64,000 nucleotides of DNA, taken from NCBI GenBank assembly GCA_020650975.1, contig JAIPMN010000266.1, forward strand, positions 2,927 to 66,926, written 5' to 3'. Of the stretch, positions 40,201-52,200 are shown in pieces. The stretch is from Apostichopus californicus (taxonomy: Eukaryota > Echinodermata > Holothuroidea > Aspidochirotida > Stichopodidae). The translations under genes and the position numbers were made by a program. The notes beneath the pieces are model-generated. The model did not search any database and was not told where the DNA came from. It saw only the letters and a list, made by a program, of their open reading frames with translations. Position 1 is the first letter of the stretch; each line of letters opens with the position of its first letter.

Positions 40201-43200
40201 TATTTTCTATATATTTTCTAAATTTTGCTTATTATATACGGTACTTTCGTGTCTCACTTCAAAGCACTTGTAGTGAGTGACAATATGAACAGTTTCCAAA
40301 ATTTATCTGATGGACACAGGATATTCATACTGCTTATCCTACAAGTGCTTTGAAGGGTGACATGAAAGAAACACAGAAGAAAGTGTACCAATTTACGGAT
40401 TTAAGTGGCATCCATTCCCCCTCCCCCCCGCATATTTCATGAACCTTCAAGAGATGGAATCAGTGACACTTACACTGGACATAAATACAAGTTCTGCCAA
40501 ACAGCATCTGTGGGCTACTATGCACAATTGGAATGTCTATGAGAAATGGTCTATGCTATAAAGGCAACATGCCAAAACTGGGAAGGGGAAGGGAGGGGCT
40601 TGTAGCCAGTCTGTTTTGGACATGTATAACCATTTTGCTCTCCACACATTTAAAAAGAATAGGCTATACTGGTCTACATAGATAATCTACTATGTGTGGT
40701 ATCAATTCATGTTTGATGCAGTAGGATTTTGCAAGCTGCTGCAGCATTTTGTTTTGATATGGTGTCCAGGACGGTGAGGGTTAGGGACTAGGTACAGAGG
40801 TACATAATATATCCAATTGCATTCAGCCCCGATAATCGGTGGAAATTCATAACCAAACAATCAGAATCTTGAACTACTGCCCCTTTAAAATTAGTCTATC
40901 GATAGCACTTTGTCATTTTCTGTGCAAAAAAAAGATTGATATTTATCTTGTCATGCAAACTCTGTTTAAAGGTCTTCATGTAGGTTGCATGGAAGAAGGA
41001 AAAGAAGAAGGGGGTGGGGGTGGAGTTTGGGAGGAACAGTATTTAATAAACATACGTGAAACTGCTTGTTTGGATGAATCAAGAAGAAGATTGTTACTTT
41101 CAGTTTTAGTTTTGTGATCAAAAGTCTTTTCTTTAATCGTTTGTGTAATATCATTTCCTTCTTTTGTTAATTATAAACTCAAGGCCGCATTTTCATCATG
41201 TGTTTATAAATAGCTGCAAAAGAGCTTCAGTAATCTGTTTTACACTAATTATAGTCTTTTTTCCCCTTTTCAAAGTTGTATGGAATTCTTTTATTCTTAT
41301 GCGTGGGTGTGTCTTTCTAAGGAAACAGGCCACACACTAGTGATTCGTAAGATGCCTCATCACATCATTGCTGCGCATCTATATTTAATGCATTAACGAG
41401 TAAATATTAAAGAGGGGCTTCGTCTTAAAGGGATATTATGGAGGGTAAACAATGTGTTACTTGTAAGGGATACGAATGGTATATCACATGAAAACCCCAT
41501 CTCAATTATCTTGTTCCTAACTGGAGATATGGTTTATTGAATGTAAACTAGTTTGACTTGCTAAACCCTTGATTTCTTTCCTGGAGTAAATCACAGTAGG
41601 TGGTCTCTGATGTCATCATGGTACATCCCTTTCAAAAGCTTTACTTTCCTATTAAAGTCTCTGTGTTGATTTATGCTTGCAGTGCGATACCTCTGGAATG
41701 TTTGCGTAGCTGTTAATATTCTAGAAATGCATATATGTATATATTTTGTGTATATTTACACAAAATATTGCTAAATTTGCCAATTGCCATACAAAATGTT
41801 ATGAGGGATGTGGTTTTGACCTACAAGATGTGTAGAGTTTCCAACATCCGTTATTTTAATAGCAGTCAATTTCAGCCACTGGAATAGGCCTTAAATGTCA
41901 TTCATATATATATCCCAGTTCTAATACCTCACCTAATTTTACCATCGAATTGTTTTACATACAAAGGTCAGGCTAGTTTTTTCTTTTGTGTAAATGCTCT
42001 TACCAAGAATATCACAGATGTTATCTGAATACCTAATGTTATGACATGAACCTTATCTAACAGCATACCATTTAGTGCAAAAAGAGAGTTGCACCTGTAA
42101 GCTGTGTCTCATATGTAAATATGCCCTTTAAGACGAAGCTGACAAACATCATTTGTCGTATTATTAGAAGTGTTAGATATATGGCAGTGTTTCGTCTTAA
42201 TAAGAAAGGGTTTTTGATGTGTGTGTGAGGAGAGGCGGGGAATTCCAGTCATATGTGACATTAGCATTCTACCAATTCTTGAGGTTTCTTTGGTAGGGAT
42301 ATGTTGGACATTCTCAAATAAGAAGTTTTATCAGTAACCCAGTGTAACACAGATTTTACTTGAAACGCATTGTGACTCATCAAGAAATGATATAAAGAGT
42401 AATATCTTTGTGTGTAATTCTTGCTAAAGTGGCTTCATTGAAGGTACATATCAAAGGTAGCAATGATGTTGTAATGTTCAAGCAATACTGAAACATAACT
42501 TTGCCAGCTTAGGTCAAGTGGATGGAGGTCTGTGCCATTAGAAGGGATGGAACCGAGCCTCTGGGAGGTTGTTGCTCGAAATCCTTGGCTAGCTAGTATG
42601 TCTGTCATACATCGATCCATTCAGGAAATATCTGTGGTCATCCCATCATGCAATGGTGATCGGTCTCCTAAGTTACAAAAACAACAAATGGTTGATAAGG
42701 GAACTTGACTTGTTTATTATTATTGTATTAGTACCCATAGTGGGTGTGTGTGCGGGCTCAGTCTGCCATGTTTATTTACCCAATGACCTTCTTAAAAATT
42801 GTCAGCCTTCCAGTATGATTATTAGTTTTAACTATTGCAGAAACTTTCTTCCTGTTGTACCGGATATTTTAGCAACATTACAATAGTTTATTCAAGAGGC
42901 TCCTTTCAATTTCGCTGTGTATGTGGAGCTTCTGTTACTTTAACATACTTACAAACAAGCCTGTATGAGGAAGAACTATTGGTACATCTATAGGTACATA
43001 CAGCATTTCTCTCCCCAGCCTGTCTACACACAACGACAATTTTAATCCCTCACTGTACTGTGTCGGAAGCTGTGTGAAAAGCTTTCGCTATCTCCATCAT
43101 TCGATCCGTATCACCAACGATTGCTGTCAAAGGCACGGACTAGTTTCACAATAAAATGTGGAGGGCTTTTACATGTTGAAAGACAAGGCTACTGAAATCA

Positions 43201-46200
43201 AGATTTATTGGTACATTTGTGGTATATATATATATTACTCTGTTACCTATCAACTCACAACCATATCACTATAGTGGCTAAGGCTGTCTGAAGACTGCCT
43301 TCCATTTCAAAGCGGGTGCTGATAGATTCTCACCTTAAATTTACCCGAGATTCTCACCTTAAATTTACCCGCAAACTTTTCTCGTGGTTCAGAATTTGCC
43401 TGAATTTTAATTGATCGTGTAGTTTTATATTGCAGTCATTGACCGTCTCTATCTTCCCTTTACGTTATTTTTGTCCCGATCTATTTTCTGAATCTTGTTT
43501 TTTTCTTTGTTTGTCCTGTGTACGTGGCAGATCAAGAAGAGTCTGGATGCAGTCCTATCCACGATGCGTGACGAACGGATCAATATCTTACAGGAAGATG
43601 TTACAAGGCTGTTCCACTCCCTCAGTCCCAAGAACAATCTTATCATTCAAAACACTGATGTAACCAGAAGCTCGTCCTTGCGAAGGAAGCAGACTACCAT
43701 GGAGAGTGAAGTTTACTACTTAGGCGTAAGTGAAATGTCTCACTCCTGATTGTCTGTAAGAAGGGGGGGAGGGGAGGGGGGAAGAACTCCATTCTACATT
43801 TTATGATTTTATTGAGACTTTTTTCCTCCTCATGGAATTGAATTTTGAGTTGAAAAGGGAGATTGGGAGATCAGGAGATAAGGAAACTTTGGTTCAATAT
43901 TTTAGTGACATAAATATGAGGACTTTAGTAAGACAGCATGAAAAAGACTTCCAAGAAAAAGAGCCAAGGGGTGAGAGAGTGTGAGATTCGTTTATCGTCA
44001 ACTTTTGTAAATTTTTGGAGGATATTTAAGTACATATTTTGTGGGGGATGGGGGTGCAGGGGGGATGAGGCAAAATTGTTACCTAATATCCCTGGTTTTG
44101 TGGAGAATTTGAATCCAAGAAAAACCTGTTTTGATACTCCTGTGTATTAAGTGTCCTTTGATATTTTGAGTTTAGAAAGTAGTAAAGTACAGCATGAATT
44201 TTTGCACCACATTCCGAGGCAAATTTTTTTTCATCTTCCTATGAAGGGGGGGGATTGCCTTATTTTTGAAGCAAACTTATGGTGTTTTGTAGTTAAAACA
44301 AGTAGTCCAGATTACTATCGGGCTTTCTGGAAGTACCCTCTGAAAATTAGGTATAAACAACATTACAAAGCATCTGAAATCTTATCTTGAGGGCAAAATT
44401 GCTTTCGTCTCCATAGCCTGCACGAAACTTTAGGAGTTTATTTAACAGATAAATCATGTATTGCCTAATGCTGTGGTTGAGTTTATTATTGTTGGGTGTC
44501 TATGGTTATCAATGATTAATATTTATATAAGTCCTCTGGAAAATTAATTATCAAGGTGCAATATTCTGGGTTATCTTTCATTCATAAATGTCATCCAAAT
44601 GAGTTAATTGATTAACATCAGATTCTCTAAATCATGTTCTCTTTAATAATTTAATTTCTGTTTCTTTTCATTGTTTTGTTTGAATTCTTTAGAAATACAA
44701 GGATTACTTACAGAAAGCTAACAGTCAAGCCAGGATCCAGTCAAGACTGGAATTAATTCAAGATGCTCTCAGTATAGGTGAGTACCAGACTTGATGTATA
44801 TATGCATTCAATGGCATGAGTAAAAAGTGCAGAGACCAAGGGGTACATTTAATGTGAGAACATTATTGCAACTGCCAGTACAAGATACTTTCCAAAGGAC
44901 TTACAAAGAAGAAAACACAGAGCCGTACTTGTTTATAGGCATATATATGTACAAAGTAATGCATACAAACCGGTGCCTTTCAATCATAAGGTCCCCGGTT
45001 CGAGTTACTCCCAGATTAATGTATGTCGTCCAGTTACAGAGTTGTTGACAATTAACAATTCATAATCATGGACGTTAAATATGAATGTAAGAGACTGACT
45101 TCGGTCAGCTTGTGGCTTTGATAAGCCAATGAGGCTTCTTCGAGAGTTCCTGCTTGCAGGAGGATCTAAAATACATACAAACACTTAGTGAAAGTATTAC
45201 ACGTTGAGTACACACTGAGTACAGGTGTACACAGGTTAATAGTATATATGGGAAGTGTTCAGAATAGCTCAGGCAAACTTGTATATCACAATATAGCAAT
45301 TAACACTCAAAATTAATAATTGCTAATCCAGTGATTTATCTTCAAAAAGTGCTACTTTTCATACACCAAAAGAAAGAAAAAAAATAGGAATAGTGTGAAA
45401 GAGTATTGAAAGTGAAATCATCAGTTTCAAACACTTCAAGCAGGACTTTGTAAAGTTGCTATTTTTTTTCAGAGAATTATTTTCAAGTATCTAATAATGT
45501 AGAAATCTGATCATTCTTTCACATTAGGTTTGCTTTTCAATGTCTGTAATTAATTAAGACAAGTGCTTCCTCTTGTGTGGTAGTAATTACACGTACATGT
45601 TTGTTTTCACAAGTCATTCATATTTGATTAGGATAAGCGCTGCTTTTAAGTATTTTCTTGTGTTGCTATTGATGAATCTTCAAAAATTATGTTTTTACTT
45701 TAAAAAAATCACATAAAAAAAAAAAAATTAAAGTTCGCACAGTTGACAGATGAACTTTCTTTATTAATAATAAATGAAGGAAGAGCGAGGAAGTTTGAAA
45801 AATAACGATTGTGAATGTGTGCTATGCGTGTCGGACATCGCAAATTTTCTGAATCCAATTGAAATAAAAAATAAAATAAAACTGTTAGCAAACTGCTTAT
45901 CCACTAAAGAGCTTGTGTAGGAGAATGTGTAAAAGTAAGTTGGCCTGACGTTTCGATCCTAGCAGGATCTTCTTCAAAGGCTAAATGACAAGTAACAGTA
46001 ACAGAAGGGACAAAGACATGCACATAATACAGAAAGGTTAATGAGCATGGTGAACACAAAGAGATAGATGTAAGGGGATTAGTAGACAAGGGATGGAGAG
46101 AAGATTGAAATTATTAAATACTAGCTAATTGTTTTTTCATTTGATGAAAAATGTCTGGAGAATGTCTTATTTTGGTCAGGTTTTAAGATGAGTTTGAGTA

Positions 46201-49200
46201 TAAATATGTGGTAATATTTATTTGCAAAGCATTGCTACTGTTGAGTACCTACAACCCTGTAAACGTTTTAAGGGTTATTCTGTTGGCTGACTAATTAACA
46301 CGTACATGGCAAAAGAAAAATGTTATAATTGAAAACTCGAGGTTAATATCTTGTTCCTCAAGATGTGAAATAAAAACTCTGTTGGCTGATTAAACCCTGG
46401 ATTCTGCTTTCCTGGAGTAGATCACAGAAGGTAGTCTGTGATGTCATCATGGCACATGTTCTTGTAAAGATTTTACCTTCCTAATGTAATCTGCATCTTT
46501 GTTAATCCTTTAAACCCGAAACTTTAGGAATGCTCGCTAAATAGCTGTAAAGATTCTCTGAATTTTTTAGAATTTCTTCAAAATGCAACCTTTTTGTAAG
46601 AAATATTATTTTCCTCGGTGAATAAGTGAGTTAATTATTATAAAGAAGAAACGAAACCATTTTCGGCTAAACTGCTGTAAATGACATCATTTCACTCTGC
46701 AGTTGCCAGATGCAAAATTGAAATAAAAAATCATTACCTTTGTCATACAAACTGCTATGAAGATGTGGTTTTTGACAAGATAGATACAATTTCCAGACAA
46801 AGGGCGACAATTTCCAGCATTTTTATTAAGCCAACAGAATATCCTGGTCACAAGAATGTAAGCTTATCGTAAATGATTAAATCATATTGACTGAAACAAT
46901 GAACTGAAACTGAGAACGAAACAATGAGGGGTCATTTTGTTTACAGCATCTTTGTCTACAATATCAATAGATGCAAATGTTTATGGCACGTCACAAAAAT
47001 CAAAAATCAAAAGTAAACAGTAATGTGTCGTTCTATCGAACATCCTGGTCTTGCCAATCATGTTTTTTTCTCCTTTCATCTGTTTTTTGTTTTGTCCTTT
47101 TACAGATGCCAGTCAGCAACGAATAGTGTAAGTTTTATCTTGAATTCTTGAACTGTAGATTGTGTGACACATGTGTGATATACCACGAAATAATTAATAA
47201 GAAGTCTTTATTTAATATAGACTATCAATTTTCAAAATGCATCCGTCATATAATTGAGCTTCTTTGTGGGGTGTGTTTTATTTGAGTAAATGTTACCTGA
47301 GATGCTTCTCGTATCCATCGTCAGTTAGCGAGCCAGTGAATGAAACGTTAGATTTTTTCCCTTCTTCTCACAGACAACAACGACATGCTGGTAAAACCAT
47401 GAAAAAAATGAGAAAGAGGCCAAAATCTGTGTTCAAAACTACACTGTTTGGTGGAGTTCTAGAGGAATACATTTCAGTAAGTATTCTGAGAAAAAATTTG
47501 AAAACTTACGATTTCATCATCGGTATCGCCCTAAAATATGTTAGAAAGTCAAAGAAGTGGTTGTCGGGGTAACAAATAATTCAACATACATCTTACTGCC
47601 ACCCACAAAGCATTTTGTCTTTCTTGAGACGGTTAAACGTCTAATTGAAGCCTCGTTTTGTCTTTCTTGAGACGGTTAATGTCTACTTGAACCCTCATTT
47701 CGTCTTTGTTGAGACGGTTATCGTCTAATTGACCCTTATTTTGTCTTATATCATAATTGAACCCTCATTTCGTCTTTGTTGAGTCCCTTAACTACTTATT
47801 GAACCCTCATTTTGTATTTCTTGAGACCCTTAACGTCTTATTGAACCCTCATTTTGTCTTGGTTGAGTCCCTTAACGTCTTATTGAACCCTCATTTTGTA
47901 TTTCTTGAGACATTTAAATGTCTAGTTGAACCCTCATTTTGTCTTTCTTGAGACGGTTAAAAGTCTAATCGAACCCTTGTCTATGTCTGAGGAAAATTTG
48001 GAGGATTGAAAAGCTTCTAGCATTTGTTAGCAAGCTAAAGCTTGGGAGCCAAAACTGCTAACCATCTAACTTTTTAGTTCAATTAGAGTTTGAACGATAT
48101 TTTTAAAATGCTCTGTAATGCTCCCATTGTATGTCACTACAAGAGAGGTGTTACGATGGCATCAGAAGCAACACCTTCCAAGGAAATCATTTTTCCAAGA
48201 ATTTCTTGCGTGCATGAGAGCACCTTTTGAAGTAATATTGTCTTTTTATCCAACCTTGTGACCTCTGGAATTTTTTAATTTTTTTTTATAATTTTTTTTT
48301 AATCATTTTTTTACTCTTTCTGAAATATGTTGTTCTGCATGGTTGGACTTTACAGAATATTTTACAAGGTGAACACAACAAAGGCCAAATATGTGATTGT
48401 CAGGTGGTCTATGGGGGGTCAAGTCGAGTGGTCTTTGTTTCCTTGTGTTTAATGTCGCTATGTGTTTAGTAAGGTCAGGTCAAGGAGACATTAATGGTGT
48501 TTAATAGTGTATTGCTGTTTTCTTTGGCCTAAAATAGTTACTATTGCAAATTCATAAAAAGCTGAAACTTGTATATTTATTTGGTAAGTGTAAAAATAGA
48601 AAAAAAGTAAAACAAACATGATCATCATTTGTGGGATTTTCCCTGAACACACATTATGTACTAAAAAAAAAAGAACATAGAACACACTAGCACTGTAATC
48701 TGAACTGTTAATGTTGAATGTCTTTAAGAAAAATAAAGTTATTTCCTCTCTTGTTTTACTTTCTCTCTCTCTACGTATCTCCCTCTCTCGAAGTTTGTGT
48801 ACTTCTTAGTAATAAGTCGATTTTGTTTCTTTCATTTTTTAATAGATTACAGGTACAGACATTCCCTGTGTGGTTGAAAGCTGTATAGAATTCATCAGTC
48901 TCTATGGTAAGATGTTAGTTACTTGGTAACCTGAATTTTTTTCAAAATTTGTTTTGTCTTTTTTTTCTAAGAGGGCAATGGATTGGAAGGGATGATGGTG
49001 GTGGTGGCGGTGCAAAGATACAGGGTAATACACATAAGTATCACCTGACCACACAAATATGAACATAATGTTCCAGTGACAGGCGATGTTATACTTGTAG
49101 TGCAGAGAAAATTAGTTTCCTCTGTCAGTTGCAAAACTCATCCTCCTGCAACTATTTGCAGCCAGCCATCAATTGATATATTCTATTGCCAGATGTCTCC

Positions 49201-52200
49201 AGAATTTCACTTTTAAGTTTATTAGTTGATGTCTTTGTTGTGAAACGTGTTATCATGATCATGTTTTCACCTAAAAGCGGCTGAAAAAGAATGGTAAAAC
49301 CCCATCCCCCATCTATCCATCCCAGCCATCAGCATGCTCCTATAGTAATGATGACAAGAATGGACTAGCTGTCACTGTACCATTGATATAAAAAAAATAA
49401 TTAAATTAAAAAAATTAACTCAGCCAGTTGGTCTTGTGAATAGCTTAATTTTTGTTTATCAACGACCCATCAAATTGGTGTTTGTGGACATTGGGATGAG
49501 TTTGAAATCTGTGAAAGTTTGGTAACAATTCTGAAAAAGTTTATTGGAAAATTTGTCACTCCTGACGGGTTGATGGGATCCGTTCATTGGGAAAAGACTT
49601 TCTGAAAACTTTATTTGAGGATTCTTTAGGTATATATGTACAATAAAGGAGAAACAAAATTCCACAAAAATGCCTTGCCCTGAAATCATCAAAACTGATT
49701 ATTTGACACCGAAGACTTAAGTTTAAGACGCTATTTAATATTTTGCAAATGATTAACAAGAATTGGTATCAATCAATTGATATAGTATATCATCGCCTTG
49801 ATGTTAAGTGCATTAACACGCGTAGGAACGTTGAACGAGAAAATCACTGACACTATGAGCAATGAATTAACGAGTAAGCTATTCAAGTGGATTATTAAAC
49901 GACAGTATGAAAACACTGACAAAAGGAGCATCACCTTTGTGCCGTTAATCGTGTCAACCAACAGCTATGGAGTTAACATGTGTGTAGGAAGTCAGTGTGG
50001 TTGTGATTGATAAAACATCCAGTACATGAGTAGAAATATCAATTTATCTTTAATCTCTTATCATATCTTTTATCTTGCATAAAGCTCACAGTGGATATCA
50101 TATAACCTTTTAAAAGACTTCCCCCTCCCTCACTCTTTGTTTAAAACATTTTTTCGCTGGAATAGGATTCAAACCAGTCTCTTCAAGTTCCTACTGACCA
50201 AAGCTATCCCAGCCATTAGTTGATGGCATTCCTTAAATATAAGCCATTTATTTCAAACAGGTTAATCAGATCTGTTTTTTCTTTTTCTATTTTTTCCCTT
50301 GAAATTTAATTTCTTGGTGTTGCTCCAAATAAAATGCGTTATCTTTTCATTCCAATTTCTATATAGGCATAGACGCCGAGGGTATATTCCGAATGCCAGG
50401 GGCCCAGACAGAAGTCAACGAAATGAAATCCAAATTTGAGAATGGTACGAATGATAATCAGATTTTCTTCTGATTTCCTTCTTCTTTTTTTTTCACTTTC
50501 CCTTGGCGGTGATTTCCCACACAATATTATAAATAAGATCCATATTCTTCATCCAGCATCCATATTCTGGTTTTTCTCTCTCGCTGGAAACAGGTGAAGA
50601 CCCTTTACCTGATTTGGGAGCGAAGGGTGATGTCCATCTTGTGGCCAGCGTACTCAAAGCCTACTTCAGGGAACTTCCTACACCGCTCTTTCCAGCTGAT
50701 ATGACTGCTGAGTTTATGCAAGCTGTCAGTAAGTTGATCAAAATATGGCCTTTTTCTACTTTTTTTTTTTTTTTTTTTTTTTTTTTGTCCAGAAAATGAT
50801 AATTTCAAGTACTCATGGAAATGTAGCTGAGACAAGCAAGAATCTCTTCAGTATCTGCAATAAATTTAAACTTTTCTTTAATACTAAGTCCACTAAAGTT
50901 TTCCTAATTATGGAGGTAATTAGTGCAAGTCAGTTGCTTTTTTAAAAATTTGATGTTAACCAAGTCACTCATTTATAAAACAAAATCAAAATACAAGGAG
51001 ACATTTCCTTGGCAAACATCAAGATTAGTGACACAGGTTTTGCTGGTCTGTACTATTTGATTTGACCACAAACTATTCACATACGCAGTTTAAATACACA
51101 TGCACATATTGATTCATGAAAGAACATTGTTCTGTGGAAGCAGGTAACACCGTTCCCTTAAAATACGCAAAATACACACATAAGAGTCACTGAAGAGAAA
51201 GAGAAGAAAGTTTGCTCAGGTAGAAACTCGTTAATCAAATTATTAAGCTTTGAGGATTTAAAAACAATAAGTTATTTGGAGGCATGACAAAAATACAATT
51301 GAAACAAAAATGAAACTATGAAAAGCAGATAATCATATTGAGCAAGTTTCAGAAAGTTTGTTTGTAACCTTCAGATGAACCTTTTACCTTGTTAAGGTTG
51401 GCGAAACCTACAATTTTTACATTACCTAGGAGTGTATGTGTACATTGGGAACCTTTCGTTAGGTAGAACTGCGACATGACCTGACATAATCGGGTCGTCC
51501 GTCGAACACGCTGGAGGTTACAAAAAGAATAAGGTCGTCTCTGACCAAAGGCATCCCAAATAACATCAACCCTGATATATATAGTGTTTTGTACAATATG
51601 CAGCATCATCTGAGGCATATTAATGTAATGCTATGTATGTAGTTTATAATGAATTTAACAGGTTAAAAGTATTGCATATTCTAACTGATGCAGCTCTCGT
51701 CTCTAGCTTTCTAAATATCTTTCGATTGCGGAGAGAGAAGAGTCTCTGATGTAATTCATTTCCGCAACACTGAGAAACCACAGAATTGAAAGTTTAAAGC
51801 TTCGGTCCTCCAGTATTGAAATCAGTGTATTTCACATTATCATGGGGGGAGGTTGACGTTTGATTATGCCCTTTCGTTGTCGCAAGTGAAGTCTTCATCG
51901 ACTAGAAATGAATGGCCGAGATTTAATAGGAAATCCTCATTTAAATGTAATGTTCTTTGCAATTTGTGAGATACAGTTGAATCAAGAAATAGAAAGCCCC
52001 CCACCCCCCCCCCTCAAAAAAAATATGATCAGTGTGTGAGATGTTCTAAAGGACTGAAAAGGCTAAAAAAATGACCAACTTCAACTGAATATACTGTCCA
52101 CAAAATATCAGCAGACTTTGTGGAAAAGTATTTCCTGGAAGTGAAAGCCTCACACATGATGTTAGACTAAACCATTGTATATTTACACTATTGTGCTACA

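Larger units (their letters stand above)
38385..43530. other. srGAP intron of 5.1 kb after exon 7
   Basis: Contains a hairpin-bearing dispersed motif (38463-38519), a family 1-like ACCTGTCTCCCCCGC fragment (38584), an imperfect inverted repeat (40241-40372) and a 723-bp inverted-repeat element (41417-42139). No exon was recognised. Confidence 0.75.
44778..47105. other. srGAP intron of 2.3 kb after exon 9
   Basis: Holds a truncated SINE (44971-45173), the second hairpin motif (45927-45980) and a diverged relative of the 41417 element (46263-46865). Confidence 0.75.

Noticed and set aside
47757-47951. Plus-strand open frame with NPHFVFLETLNVLL repeats
   Set aside because: A by-product of the 42-bp minisatellite inside an intron.
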